Assembly: GCA_033782935.1 (NCBI GenBank)
Contig: JAWQEG010000292.1
Span: 1,112,001-1,176,000 of the forward strand
DNA from: Petrolisthes cinctipes
Taxonomy: Eukaryota > Arthropoda > Malacostraca > Decapoda > Porcellanidae
DNA: 64,000 bases
Reading direction: 5' to 3'
Shown here: positions 33,301 through 47,130 of the stretch, piece after piece
How positions within the stretch are numbered: position 1 is the stretch's first letter
Layout: each line of letters starts with the position of its first letter
The notes under the pieces: model-generated
Told to the model about the DNA's origin: nothing
Database searches by the model: none
The model's input: only the letters and a program-made list of their open reading frames with translations
Translations under genes and position numbers: made by a program

Positions 33301-35806
33301 GTGTTAGAGTATTTTCAAAATACAGGCCAAAAACATACTGAAAATCGATCTTTTAGGTGCCCAAAAGTCGATATGTGCATGCATCTTCTGTACCCGTTTA
33401 TATCTCAAATTCTGGCCCTAAACACCCGAAAATTCGATATTTTGGGGTCCCAGAAGCGATCTGTACATGCCTACTCCGTGTTAGAGTATTTTCAAAATTC
33501 AGGCCCAAAACATGCTGAAAATCGATATTTTTTGTGCCCAAAGTCAATATGTGCATGTATCTTCTGTACCCGTTTATATCTTAAATTCAGGCTCAAAACA
33601 CCCGAAAATTCAATATTTTGGGGTCCCAGAAGCAATCTGTACATGCCTACTCAGAGCTAGAATATTTTCAAAATATAAGCTAAAAACATGCTAAAAATCG
33701 ATCTTTTAGGTGCCAAAAAGTCGATATCTCAAATTCAGTCCCAAAACACCCGAAAATTCGATATATAGGGGTCCCAGAAGCGATCTGTACATGCCTACTC
33801 CGTGTTAGAGTATTTTCAAAATACATGCTCAAAACATACTGAAAATCGATCTTTTAGGTGCACAAAAGTCGATATGTGCATGCATCTTCAGTACCCGTTT
33901 ATATCTCAAATTCAGGCTCAAAACACCCGAAAATTCGATATTTTGGGGTCCCAGAAGCAATCTGTACATGCCTACTCAGTGTTAGAGTATTTTCAAAATT
34001 CAGGCCCAAAACATGCTGAAAATCGATATTTTTGGTGACCAAAGTCAATATGTGCATGTATCTTCTGTACCCGTTTATATCTCAAATTCAGGCTCAAAAC
34101 ACCCGAAAATTCAATATTTTGGGGTCCCAGAAGCAATCTGTACATGCCTACACAGTGCTAGAATATTTTCAAAATATAGGCTAAAAACATGCTAAATTAA
34201 ATCGACATTTTAGGTGCCAAAAAATCGATATCTCAAATTCAGTCCCAAAACAACCGAAAATTCGATATTTAGAGGTCCCAGAAGGTATCTGTACATGCCT
34301 ACTCCGTGTTAGAGTATTTTCAAAATACATGCTCAAAACATACTGAAAATCGATCTTTTAGGTGCACAAAAGTCGATATGTGCATGAATCTTCAGTACCC
34401 GTTTATATCTCAAATTCAGGCTCAAAACACCCGAAAATTCGATATTTTGGGGTCCCAGAAGCAATCTGTACATGCCTACTCAGTGTTAGAGTATTTTCAA
34501 AATACAGGCCTAAAACATGCTGAAAATCGATATTTTAGATGCCCAAAGTCAATATGTGCATGTATCTTCTGTACCCGTTTATATCTCAAATTCAGGCTCA
34601 AAACACCCGAAAATTCAATATTTTGGGGTCCCAGAAGCAATCTGTATATGCCTACACAGTGCTAGAATATTTTCAAAATATAGGCTAAAAACATGCTAAA
34701 AATCGACATTTTAGGTGCCAAATAATCGATATCTCAAATTCAGTCCCAAAACACCCGAAAATTCGATATTTAGAGGTCCCAGAAGGTATCTGTACATGCC
34801 TACTCCGTGTTAGAGTATTTTCAAAATACAGGCCAAAAACATACAGAAAATCGATCATTTAGGTGCCCAAAAGTCGATATGTGCATGCATCTTCTGTACC
34901 CGTTTATATCTCAAATTCTGGCCCTAAACACCCGAAAATTCGATATTTTGGGGTCCCAGAAGCGATCTGTACATGCCTACTCCGTGTTAGAGTATTTTCA
35001 AAATTCAGGCCCAAAACATGCTGAAAATCGATATTTTTGGTGCCCAAAGTCAATATGTGCATGTATCTTCTGTACCCGTTTATATCTCAAATTCAGGCTC
35101 AAAACACCCGAAAATTCAATATTTTGGGGTCCCAGAAGCAATCTGTACATGCCTACTCAGTGCTAGAATATTTTCAAAATATAGGCTAAAAACATGCTAA
35201 AAATCGATCTTTTAGGTGCCAAAAAGTCGATATCTCAAATTCAGTCCCAAAACACCCGAAAATTCGATATTTAGGGGTCCCAAAAGCGATCTGTACATGC
35301 CTACTCCGTGTTAGAGTATTTTCAAAATACATGCTCAAAACATACTGAAAATCGATCTTTTAGGTGCACAAAAGTCGATATGTGCATGCATCTTCAGTAC
35401 CCGTTTATATCTCAAATTCAGGCTCAAAACACCCGAAAATTCAATATTTTGGGGTCCCACAAGCAATCTGTACATATACTCAGTGTTAGAGTATTTTCAA
35501 AATACAGGCCCAAAACATGCTGAAAATCGATATTTTAGATGCCCAAATTCAATATGTGCATGTATCTTCTGTACCCGTTTATATCTCAAATTCAGGCTCA
35601 AAACACCCGAAAATTCAATATTTTGGGGTCCCAGAAGCAATCTGTACATGCCTACACAGTGCTAGAATATTTTCAAAATATAGGCTAAAAACATGCTAAA
35701 AATCGACATTTTAGGTGCCAAAAAATCGATATCTCGAATTCAGTCCCAAAACACCCGAAAATTCGATATTTAGAGGTCCCAGAAGGTATCTGTACATGCC
35801 TACTCC
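33301..35806. repeat. 2,506-bp five-trimer block, copy 3 of 3
   Basis: Trimer starts are 33301, 33802, 34306, 34807 and 35308, offset by 31,986 bp from copy 1. Diagnostic variants recur: tatcttaaattc (33579), ctcagagctag (33650), tgcatgaatcttcag (34381), ctgtatatgcc (34642), ccaaataatcg (34718) and catacagaaaatcgatcatt (34840). It differs from copies 1 and 2 at several sites, for example tcttcagtacc instead of tctttagtacc, so it separated before the 10.5-kb duplication or was partly converted. Confidence 0.83.
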
Positions 35807-37799
35807 GTGTTAGAGTATTTTCAAAATACAGGCCAAAAACATACTGAAAATCGATCTTTTAGGTGCCCAAAAGTCGATATGTGCATGCATCTTCTGTACC
35901 CGTTTATATCTCAAATTCTGGCCCTAAACACCCGAAAATTCGATATTTTGGGGTCCCAGAAGCGATCTGTACATGCCTACTCCGTGTTAGAGTATTTTCA
36001 AAATTCAGGCCCAAGACATGCTGAAAATCGATATTTTTGGTGCCCAAAGTCAATATGTGCATGTATCTTCTGTACCCGTTTATATCTCAAATTCAGGCTC
36101 AAAACACCCGAAAATTCAATATTTTGGGGTCCCAGAAGCAATCTGTACAGTGCTAGAATATTTTCAAAATATAGGCTAAAAACATGCTAAAAATCGATCT
36201 TTTAGGTGCCAAAAAGTCGATATCTCAAATTCAGTCCCAAAACACCCGAAAATTCGATATTTAGGGGTCCCAGAAGCGATCTGTACATGCCTACTCCGTG
36301 TTAGAGTATTTTCAAAATACATGCTCAAAACATACTGAAAATCGATCTTTTAGGTGCACAAAAGTCGATATGTGCATGCATCTTCAGTACCCGTTTATAT
36401 CTCAAATTCAGGCTCAAAACACCCGAAAATTCAATATTTTGGGGTCCCAGAAGCAATCTGTACATATACTCCGTGTTAGAGTATTTTCAAAATACAGGCC
36501 CAAAACATGCTGAAAATCGATATTTTAGATGCCCAAAGTCAATATGTGCATGTATCTTCTGTACCCGTTTATATCTCAATTTCAGGCTCAAAACACCCGA
36601 AAATTCAATATTTTGGGGTCCCAGAAGCAATCTGTACATGCCTACACAGTGCTAGAATATTTTCAAAATATAGGCTAAAAACATGCTAAATTAAATCGAC
36701 ATTTTAGGTGCCAAAAAATCGATATCTCAAATTCAGTCCCAAAACACCCTAAAATTCGATATTTAGAGGTCCCAGAAGGTATCTGTACATGCCTACTCCG
36801 TGTTAGAGTATTTTCAAAATACATGCTCAAAACATACTGAAAATCGATCTTTTAGGTGCACAAAAGTCGATATGTGCATGCATCTTCAGTACCCGTTTAT
36901 ATCTCAAATTCAGGCTCAAAACACCCGAAAATTCAATATTTTGGGGTCCCAGAAGCAATCTGTACATGCCTACTCCGTGTTAGAGTATTTTCAAAATTCA
37001 GGCCCAAGACATGCTGAAAATCGATATTTTTGGTGCCCAAAGTCTATATGTGCATGTATCTTCTGTACCCGTTTATATCTCAAATTCAGGCTCAAAACAC
37101 CCGAAAATTCAATATTTTGGGGTCCCAGAAGCAATCTGTACATGCCTACTCAGTGCTAGAATATTTTCAAAATATAGGCTAAAAACATGCTAAAAATCGA
37201 TCTTTTAGGTGCCAAAAAGTCGATATCTCAAATTCAGTCCCAAAACACCCGAAAATTCGATATTTAGGGGTCCCAGAAGCGATCTGTACATGCCTACTCC
37301 GTGTTAGAGTATTTTCAAAATACATGCTCAAAACATACTGAAAATCGATCTTTTAGGTGCACAAAAGTCGATATGTGCATGCATCTTCAGTACCCGTTTA
37401 TATCTCAAATTAAGGCTCAAAACACCCGAAAACTCAATATTTTGGGGTCCCAGAAGCAATCTGTACATATACTCCGTGTTAGAGTATTTTCAAAATACAG
37501 GCCCAAAACATGCTGAAAATCGATATTTTAGATGCCCAAAGTCAATATGTGCATGTATCTTCTGTACCCGTTTATATCTCAAATTCAGGCTCAAAACACC
37601 CGAAAATTCAATATTTTGGGGTCCCAGAAGCAATCTGTACATGCCTACACAGTGCTAGAATATTTTCAAAATATAGGCTAAAAACATGCTAAAAATCGAC
37701 ATTTTAGGTGCCAAAAAATCGATATCTCGAATTCAGTCCCAAAACACCCGAAAATTCGATATTTAGAGGTCCCAGAAGGTATCTGTACATGCCTACTCC
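35807..37799. repeat. HOR domain: four trimers linking the five-trimer block to the 2.5-kb region
   Basis: Trimer starts are 35807 (491 bp, P with the 10-bp deletion), 36298 (502 bp, T with catatactcc and C2a), 36800 (501 bp, At-B1-C1) and 37301 (499 bp, T). The copy at 36800 resembles the fifth trimer of module copies 3 and 6. Private changes include caccctaaaattc at 36746 and gtctatatg at 37042. Confidence 0.85.
36140..36156 (+). repeat. 10-bp deletion at a B1-C1 boundary (first of eight copies)
   Basis: The boundary reads ctgtacagtgctag instead of ctgtacatgcctactcagtg. Ten bases are lost, giving a 491-bp trimer. The same deletion precedes the C monomers starting at 36150, 40150, 46483, 49951, 53419, 54912, 56906 and 61551. 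The loss lies between two copies of ac, and the identical endpoints argue for a single origin followed by spread. Confidence 0.87.
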
Positions 37800-40797
37800 G
37801 TGTTAGAGTATTTTCAAAATACAGGCCAAAAACATACTGAAAATCGATCTTTTAGGTGCCCAAAAGTCGATATGTGCATGCATCTTCTGTACCCGTTTAT
37901 ATCTCAAATTCTGGCCCTAAACACCCGAAAATTCGATATTTTGGGGTCCCAGAAGCGATCTGTACATGCCTACTCCGTGTTAGAGTATTTTCAAAATTCA
38001 GGCCCAAAACATGCTGAAAATCGATATTTTTGGTGACCAAAGTCAATATGTGCATGCATCTTCTGTACCCGTTTATATCTCCAATTCAGGCTCAAAACAC
38101 CCGAAAATTCAATATTTTGGGGTCCCAGAAGCAATCTGTACATGCCTACTCAGTGCTAGAATATTTTCAAAATATAGGCTAAAAACATGCTAAAAATCGA
38201 TCTTTTAGGTGCCAAAAAGTCGATATCTCAAATTCAGTCCAAAAACACCCGAAAATTCGATATTTAGGGGTCCCAGAAGCGATCTGTACATGCCTACTCC
38301 GTGTTAGAGTATTTTCAAAATACATGCTCAAAACATACTGAAAATCGATCTTTTAGGTGCACAAAAGTCGATATGTGCATGCATCTTCAGTACCCGTTTA
38401 TATCTCAAATTCAGGCTCAAAACACCCGAAAAATCAATATTTTGGGGTCCCAGAAGCAATCTGTACATGCCTACTCAGTGTTAGAGTATTTTCAAAATAC
38501 AGGCCCAAAACATGCTGAAAATCGATATTTTAGATGCCCAAAGTCAATATGTGCATGTATCTTCTGTACCCGTTTATATCTCAATTTCAGGCTCAAAACA
38601 CCCGAAATTTCAATATTTTGGGGTCCCAGAAGCAATCTGTACATGCCTACACAGTGCTAGAATATTTTCAAAATATAGGCTAAAAACATGCTAAATTAAA
38701 TCGACATTTTAGGTGCCAAAAAATCGATATCTCAAATTCAGTCCCAAAACACCCGAAAATTCGATATTTAGAGGTCCCAGAAGGTATCTGTACATGCCTA
38801 CTCCGTGTTAGAGTATTTTCAAAATACATGCTCAAAACATACTGAAAATCGATCTTTTAGGTGCACAAAAGTCGATATGTGCATGTATCTTCAGGACCCG
38901 TTTATATCTCAAATTCAGGCTCAAAACACCCGAAAATTCAATATTTTGGGGTCCCAGAAGCAATCTGTACATGCCTACTCAGTGTTAGAGTATTTTCAAA
39001 ATACAGGCCCAAAACATGCTGAAAATCGATATTTTAGATGCCCAAAGTCAATATGTGCATGTATCTTCTGTACCCGTTTATATCTCATATTCAGGCTCAA
39101 AACACCCGAAAATTCAATATTTTGGGGTCCCAGAAGCAATCTGTACATGCCTACACAGTGCTAGAATATTTTCAAAATATAGGCTAAAAACATGCTAAAA
39201 ATCGACATTTTAGGTGCCAAAAAATCGATATCTCAAATTCAGTCCCAAAACACCCAAAAATTCGATATTTAGAGGTCCCAGAAGGTATCTGTACATGCCT
39301 ACTCCGTGTTAGAGTATTTTCAAAATACAGGCCAAAAACATACTGAAAATCGATTTTTTAGGTGCCCAAAAGTCGATATGTGCATGCATCTTCTGTACCC
39401 GTTTATATCTCAAATTCTGGCCCTAAACACCCGAAAATTCGATATTTTGGGGTCCCAGAAGCGATCTGTACATGCCTACTCCGTGTTAGAGTTTTTTCAA
39501 AATTCAGGCCCAAAACATGCTGAAAATCGATATTTTAGATGCCCAAAGTCAATATGTGCATGTATCTTCTGTACCCGTTTATATCTCAAATTCAGGCTCA
39601 AAACACCCGAAAATTCAATATTTTGGGGTCCCAGAAGCAATCTGTACATGCCTACACAGTGCTAGAATATTTTCAAAATATAGGCTAAAAACATGCTAAA
39701 AATCGATATTATAGGTGACAACAAATCGATATCTCAAATTTAGTCCCATAACACCCGAAAATTCGATATTTAGAGGTCCCAGAAGGTATCTGTACATGCC
39801 TACTCCGTGTTAGAGTATTTTCAAAATACAGGCCAAAAACATACTGAAAATCGATCTTTTAGGTGCCCAAAAGTCGATATGTGCATGCATCTTCTGTACC
39901 CGTTTATATCTCAAATTCTGGCCCTAAACACCCGAAAATTCGATATTTTGGGGTCCCAGAAGCGATCTGTACATGCCTACTCCGTGTTAGAGTATTTTCA
40001 AAATTCAGGCTCAAAACATGCTGAAAATCGATATTTTTGGTGCCCAAAGTCAATATGTGCATGTATCTTCTGTACCCGTTTATATCTCAAATTCAGGCTC
40101 AAAACACCCGAAAATTCAATATTTTGGGGTCCCAGAAGCAATCTGTACAGTGCTAGAATATTTTCAAAATATAGGCTAAAAACATGCTAAAAATCGATAT
40201 GATAGGTGCCAAAAAATCGATATCTCAAATTCAGTCCCAAAACACCCGAAAAATCGATATTTAGAGGTCCCAGAAGGTATCTGTACATGCCTACTCCGTG
40301 TTAGAGTATTTTCAAAATAAGGCCTAAAACATACTGAAAATCGATCTTTTAGGTGCCCAAAAGTCGATATGTGCATGCATCTTCTGTACCCGTTTATATC
40401 TCAAATTCTGGCCCTAAACACCCGAAAATTCGATATTTTGGGGTCCCAGAAGCGATCTGTACATGCCTACTCCGTGTTAGAGTATTTTCAAAATTCAGGC
40501 CCAAAACATGCTGAAAATCGATATTTTAGATGCCCAAAGTCAATATGTGCATGTATCTTCTGTACCCGTTTATATCACAAATTCAGGCTCAAAACACCCG
40601 AAAATTCAATATTTTGGGGTCCCAGAAGCAATCTGTACATGCCTACTCAATGCTAGAATATTTTCAAAATATAGGCTAAAAATATGCTAAAAATCGATCT
40701 TTTAGGTGCCAAAAAGTCGATATCTCAAATTCAGTCCCAAAACACCCGCAAATTCGATATTTAGGGGTTCCAGGAGCGATCTGTACATGCCTACTCC
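37800..40797. repeat. HOR domain: six trimers, left part related to the window start
   Basis: Trimer starts are 37800, 38301, 38805, 39306, 39807 (491 bp) and 40298 (500 bp). From 37994 to about 39300 it matches positions 1 to about 1300 at an offset of 37,994 bp, sharing cgaaaaatcaatatt, cgaaatttcaatatt and cttcaggacccg. The part 38301 to about 40900 recurs at 44634 to about 46980 (offset 6,333 bp). The A monomer at 40298 has the unusual caaaataaggcctaaaac. Confidence 0.85.
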
Positions 40798-41298
40798 GTG
40801 TTAGAGTATTTTCAAAATACAGGCCAAAAACATACTGAAAATCGATCTTTTAGGTGCCCAAAAGTCGATATGTGCATGCATCTTCTGTACCCGTTTATAT
40901 CTCAAATTCTGGCCCTAAACACCCGAAAATTCGATATTTTGGGGTCCCAGAAGCGATCTGTACATGCCTACTCCGTGTTAGAGTATTTTCAAAATTCAGG
41001 CCCAAAACATGCTGAAAATCGATATTTTTGGTGACCAAAGTCAATATGTGCATGTATCTTCTGTACCCGTTTATATCTCAAATTCAGGCTCAAAACACCC
41101 GAAAATTCAATATTTTGGGGTCCCAGAAGCAATCTGTACATGCCTACTCAGTGCTAGAATATTTTCAAAATATAGGCTAAAAACATGCTAAAAATCGATC
41201 TTTTAGGTGCCAAAAAGTCGATATCTCAAATTCAGTCCAAAAACACCCGAAAATTCGATATTTAGGGGTCCCAGAAGCGATCTGTACATGCCTACTCC

Positions 41299-41623
41299 GT
41301 GTTAGAGTATTTTCAAAATACATGCTCAAAACATACTGAAAATCGATCTTTTAGGTGCACAAAAGTCGATATGTGCATGCATCTTCAGTACCCGTTTATA
41401 TCTCAAATTCAGGCTCAAAACACCCGAAAATTCAATATTTTGGGGTCCCAGAAGCAATCTGTACATGCCTACACAGTGCTAGAATATTTTCAAAATATAG
41501 GCTAAAAACATGCTAAAAATCGATATTATAGGTGCCAACAAATCGATATCTCAAATTTAGTCCCATAACACCCGAAAATTCGATATTTAGAGGTCCCAGA
41601 AGGTATCTGTACATGCCTACTCC
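41299..41623 (+). repeat. A-C dimer (325 bp)
   Basis: At at 41299-41475 ends catgcctacacagtgctag like a B2 and is followed directly by a C-type monomer at 41476 with the private strings cgatattataggtgcc and aatttagtcccataac. The unit is duplicated at 43808-44132. Confidence 0.85.
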
Positions 41624-43129
41624 GTGTTAGAGTATTTTCAAAATACAGGCCAAAAACATACTGAAAATCGATCTTTTAGGTGCCCAAAAGTCGATATGTG
41701 CATGCATCTTCTGTACCCGTTTATATCTCAAATTCTGGCCCTAAACACCCGAAAATTCGATATTTTGGGGTCCCAGAAGCGATCTGTACATGCCTACTCC
41801 GTGTTAGAGTATTTTCAAAATTCAGGCCCAAAACATGCTGAAAATCGATATTTTTGGTGACCAAAGTCAATATGTGCATGTATCTTCTGTACCCGTTTAT
41901 ATCTCAAATTCAGGCTCAAAACACCCGAAAATTCAATATTTTGGGGTCCCAGAAGCAATCTGTACATGCCTACTCAGTGCTAGAATATTTTCAAAATATA
42001 GGCTAAAAACATGCTAAAAATCGATCTTTTAGGTGCCAAAAAGTCGATATCTCAAATTCAGTCCAAAAACACCCGAAAATTCGATATTTAGGGGTCCCAG
42101 AAGCGATCTGTACATGCCTACTCCGTGTTAGAGTATTTTCAAAATACATGCTCAAAACATACTGAAAATCGATCTTTTAGGTGCACAAAAGTCGATATGT
42201 GCATGCATCTTCAGTACCCGTTTATATCTCAAATTCAGGCTCAAAACACCCGAAAAATCAATATTTTGGGGTCCCAGAAGCAATCTGTACATGCCTACTC
42301 AGTGTTAGAGTATTTTCAAAATACAGGCCCAAAACATGCTGAAAATCGATATTTTAGATGCCCAAAGTCAATATGTGCATGTATCTTCTGTACCCGTTTA
42401 TATCTCAATTTCAGGCTCAAAACACCCGAAATTTCAATATTTTGGGGTCCCAGAAGCAATCTGTACATGCCTACACAGTGCTAGAATATTTTCAAAATAT
42501 AGGCTAAAAACATGCTAAATTAAATCGACATTTTAGGTGCCAAAAAATCGATATCTCAAATTCAGTCCCAAAACACCCGAAAATTCGATATTTAGAGGTC
42601 CCAGAAGGTATCTGTACATGCCTACTCCGTGTTAGAGTATTTTCAAAATACATGCTCAAAACATACTGAAAATCGATCTTTTAGGTGCACAAAAGTCGAT
42701 ATGTGCATGTATCTTCAGGACCCGTTTATATCTCAAATTCAGGCTCAAAACACCCGAAAATTCGATATTTTGGGGTCCCAGAAGCAATCTGTACATGCCT
42801 ACTCAGTGTTAGAGTATTTTCAAAATACAGGCCCAAAACATGCTGAAAATCGATATTTTAGATGCCCAAAGTCAATATGTGCATGTATCTTCTGTACCCG
42901 TTTATATCTCATATTCAGGCTCAAAACACCCGAAAATTCAATATTTTGGGGTCCCAGAAGCAATCTGTACATGCCTACACAGTGCTAGAATATTTTCAAA
43001 ATATAGGCTAAAAACATGCTAAAAATCGACATTTTAGGTGCCAAAAAATCGATATCTCAAATTCAGTCCCAAAACACCCAAAAATTCGATATTTAGAGGT
43101 CCCAGAAGGTATCTGTACATGCCTACTCC

Positions 43130-43306
43130 GTGTTAGAGTATTTTCAAAATACAGGCCAAAAACATACTGAAAATCGATTTTTTAGGTGCCCAAAAGTCGA
43201 TATGTGCATGCATCTTCTGTACCCGTTTATATCTCAAATTCTGGCCCTAAACACCCGAAAATTCGATATTTTGGGGTTCCAGGAGCGATCTGTACATGCC
43301 TACTCC
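43130..43306 (+). repeat. Lone Ap/C1 hybrid monomer, junction of the 2,509-bp duplication
   Basis: The left part matches the Ap at 39306 (cgattttttaggtgccc). From 43277 on it reads ttccaggagcgatctg, the rare ending of the C1 monomer before 40798. The switch is in the gggg at 43273-43276 (equal to 40764-40767). The next monomer is again an Ap (43307), so two A monomers adjoin. Confidence 0.88.
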
Positions 43307-46139
43307 GTGTTAGAGTATTTTCAAAATACAGGCCAAAAACATACTGAAAATCGATCTTTTAGGTGCCCAAAAGTCGATATGTGCATGCATCTTCTGTACC
43401 CGTTTATATCTCAAATTCAGGCCCTAAACACCCGAAAATTCGATATTTTGGGGTCCCAGAAGCGATCTGTACATGCCTACTCCGTGTTAGAGTATTTTCA
43501 AAATTCAGGCCCAAAACATGCTGAAAATCGATATTTTTGGTGACCAAAGTCAATATGTGCATGTATCTTCTGTACCCGTTTATATCTCAAATTCAGGCTC
43601 AAAACACCCGAAAATTCAATATTTTGGGGTCCCAGAAGCAATCTGTACATGCCTACTCAGTGCTAGAATATTTTCAAAATATAGGCTAAAAACATGCTAA
43701 AAATCGATCTTTTAGGTGCCAAAAAGTCGATATCTCAAATTCAGTCCAAAAACACCCGAAAATTCGATATTTAGGGGTCCCAGAAGCGATCTGTACATGC
43801 CTACTCCGTGTTAGAGTATTTTCAAAATACATGCTCAAAACATACTGAAAATCGATCTTTTAGGTGCACAAAAGTCGATATGTGCATGCATCTTCAGTAC
43901 CCGTTTATATCTCAAATTCAGGCTCAAAACACCCGAAAAATCAATATTTTGGGGTCCCAGAAGCAATCTGTACATGCCTACACAGTGCTAGAATATTTTC
44001 AAAATATAGGCTAAAAACATGCTAAAAATCGATATTATAGGTGCCAACAAATCGATATCTCAAATTTAGTCCCATAACACCCGAAAATTCGATATTTAGA
44101 GGTCCCAGAAGGTATCTGTACATGCCTACTCCGTGTTAGAGTATTTTCAAAATACAGGCCAAAAACATACTGAAAATCGATCTTTTAGGTGCCCAAAAGT
44201 CGATATGTGCATGCATCTTCTGTACCCGTTTATATCTCAAATTCTGGCCCTAAACACCCGAAAATTCGATATTTTGGGGTCCCAGAAGCGATCTGTACAT
44301 GCCTACTCCGTGTTAGAGTATTTTCAAAATTCAGGCCCAAAACATGCTGAAAATCGATATTTTTGGTGACCAAAGTCAATATGTGCATGTATCTTCTGTA
44401 CCCGTTTATATCTCAAATTCAGGCTCAAAACACCCGAAAATTCAATATTTTGGGGTCCCAGAAGCAATCTGTACATGCCTACTCAGTGCTAGAATATTTT
44501 CAAAATATAGGCTAAAAACATGCTAAAAATCGATCTTTTAGGTGCCAAAAAGTCGATATCTCAAATTCAGTCCAAAAACACCCGAAAATTCGATATTTAG
44601 GGGTCCCAGAAGCGATCTGTACATGCCTACTCCGTGTTAGAGTATTTTCAAAATACATGCTCAAAACATACTGAAAATCGATCTTTTAGGTGCACAAAAG
44701 TCGATATGTGCATGCATCTTCAGTACCCGTTTATATCTCAAATTCAGGCTCAAAACACCCGAAAAATCAATATTTTGGGGTCCCAGAAGCAATCTGTACA
44801 TGCCTACTCAGTGTTAGAGTATTTTCAAAATACAGGCCCAAAACATGCTGAAAATCGATATTTTAGATGCCCAAAGTCAATATGTGCATGTATCTTCTGT
44901 ACCCGTTTATATCTCAATTTCAGGCTCAAAACACCCGAAATTTCAATATTTTGGGGTCCCAGAAGCAATCTGTACATGCCTACACAGTGCTAGAATATTT
45001 TCAAAATATAGGCTAAAAACATGCTAAATTAAATCGACATTTTAGGTGCCAAAAAATCGATATCTCAAATTCAGTCCCAAAACACCCGAAAATTCGATAT
45101 TTAGAGGTCCCAGAAGGTATCTGTACATGCCTACTCCGTGTTAGAGTATTTTCAAAATACATGCTCAAAACATACTGAAAATCGATCTTTTAGGTGCACA
45201 AAAGTCGATATGTGCATGTATCTTCAGGACCCGTTTATATCTCAAATTCAGGCTCAAAACACCCGAAAATTCGATATTTTGGGGTCCCAGAAGCAATCTG
45301 TACATGCCTACTCAGTGTTAGAGTATTTTCAAAATACAGGCCCAAAACATGCTGAAAATCGATATTTTAGATGCCCAAAGTCAATATGTGCATGTATCTT
45401 CTGTACCCGTTTATATCTCATATTCAGGCTCAAAACACCCGAAAATTCAATATTTTGGGGTCCCAGAAGCAATCTGTACATGCCTACACAGTGCTAGAAT
45501 ATTTTCAAAATATAGGCTAAAAACATGCTAAAAATCGACATTTTAGGTGCCAAAAAATCGATATCTCAAATTCAGTCCCAAAACACCCAAAAATTCGATA
45601 TTTAGAGGTCCCAGAAGGTATCTGTACATGCCTACTCCGTGTTAGAGTATTTTCAAAATACAGGCCAAAAACATACTGAAAATCGATTTTTTAGGTGCCC
45701 AAAAGTCGATATGTGCATGCATCTTCTGTACCCGTTTATATCTCAAATTCTGGCCCTAAACACCCGAAAATTCGATATTTTGGGGTCCCAGAAGCGATCT
45801 GTACATGCCTACTCCGTGTTAGAGTTTTTTCAAAATTCAGGCCCAAAACATGCTGAAAATCGATATTTTAGATGCCCAAAGTCAATATGTGCATGTATCT
45901 TCTGTACCCGTTTATATCTCAAATTCAGGCTCAAAACACCCGAAAATTCAATATTTTGGGGTCCCAGAAGCAATCTGTACATGCCTACACAGTGCTAGAA
46001 TATTTTCAAAATATAGGCTAAAAACATGCTAAAAATCGATATTATAGGTGCCAACAAATCGATATCTCAAATTTAGTCCCATAACACCCGAAAATTCGAT
46101 ATTTAGAGGTCCCAGAAGGTATCTGTACATGCCTACTCC
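43307..46139. repeat. 2,509-bp tandem module, unit 2, and continuation
   Basis: Sub-units start at 43307, 43808 (325, A-C dimer), 44133, 44634, 45138 and 45639. Up to about 45.77 kb they follow unit 1 at an offset of 2,509 bp. At 45639 the trimer is complete (Ap-B2-C) where unit 1 has only the lone hybrid monomer. The sequence therefore continues like 39306 onward (offset 6,333), including gagttttttcaaaattc at 45822 and 39489. Confidence 0.86.
43808..44132 (+). repeat. A-C dimer (325 bp), second copy
   Basis: This is a copy of 41299-41623 at offset 2,509 bp, differing for example in cgaaaaatcaatatt (43937) against cgaaaattcaatatt. Confidence 0.85.
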
Positions 46140-47130
46140 GTGTTAGAGTATTTTCAAAATACAGGCCAAAAACATACTGAAAATCGATCTTTTAGGTGCC
46201 CAAAAGTCGATATGTGCATGCATCTTCTGTACCCGTTTATATCTCAAATTCTGGCCCTAAACACCCGAAAATTCGATATTTTGGGGTCCCAGAAGCGATC
46301 TGTACATGCCTACTCCGTGTTAGAGTATTTTCAAAATTCAGGCTCAAAACATGCTGAAAATCGATATTTTTGGTGCCCAAAGTCAATATGTGCATGTATC
46401 TTCTGTACCCGTTTATATCTCAAATTCAGGCTCAAAACACCCGAAAATTCAATATTTTGGGGTCCCAGAAGCAATCTGTACAGTGCTAGAATATTTTCAA
46501 AATATAGGCTAAAAACATGCTAAAAATCGATATGATAGGTGCCAAAAAATCGATATCTCAAATTCAGTCCCAAAACACCCGAAAAATCGATATTTAGAGG
46601 TCCCAGAAGGTATCTGTACATGCCTACTCCGTGTTAGAGTATTTTCAAAATAAGGCCTAAAACATACTGAAAATCGATCTTTTAGGTGCCCAAAAGTCGA
46701 TATGTGCATGCATCTTCTGTACCCGTTTATATCTCAAATTCTGGCCCTAAACACCCGAAAATTCGATATTTTGGGGTCCCAGAAGCGATCTGTACATGCC
46801 TACTCCGTGTTAGAGTATTTTCAAAATTCAGGCCCAAAACATGCTGAAAATCGATATTTTAGATGCCCAAAGTCAATATGTGCATGTATCTTCTGTACCC
46901 GTTTATATCACAAATTCAGGCTCAAAACACCCGAAAATTCAATATTTTGGGGTCCCAGAAGCAATCTGTACATGCCTACACAGTGCTAGAATATTTTCAA
47001 AATATAGGCCAAAAACATGCTAAAAATCGATCTTTTAGGTGCCAAAAAATCGATATCTCAAATTCAGTCCCAAAACACCCGAAAATTCGATATTTAGGGG
47101 TCCCAGAAGCGATCTGTACATGCCTACTCC

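Larger units (their letters stand above)
40798..43306. repeat. 2,509-bp tandem module, unit 1 (15 monomers)
   Basis: Sub-units start at 40798 (501), 41299 (325, A-C dimer), 41624 (501), 42125 (504), 42629 (501) and 43130 (177, lone hybrid A). The sum is 2,509 bp. The module repeats immediately from 43307. The markers ggtgccaacaaatcgat and aatttagtcccataac lie at 41531 and 41566 in unit 1 and at 44040 and 44075 in unit 2. Confidence 0.88.

Noticed and set aside
40176..40376. Minus-strand open frames of 61-74 codons (also at 46509, 49977, 55251, 55940 and 62391)
   Set aside because: They are antisense shadows of C and A monomers, present only where single variants remove a stop. They have no independent support.
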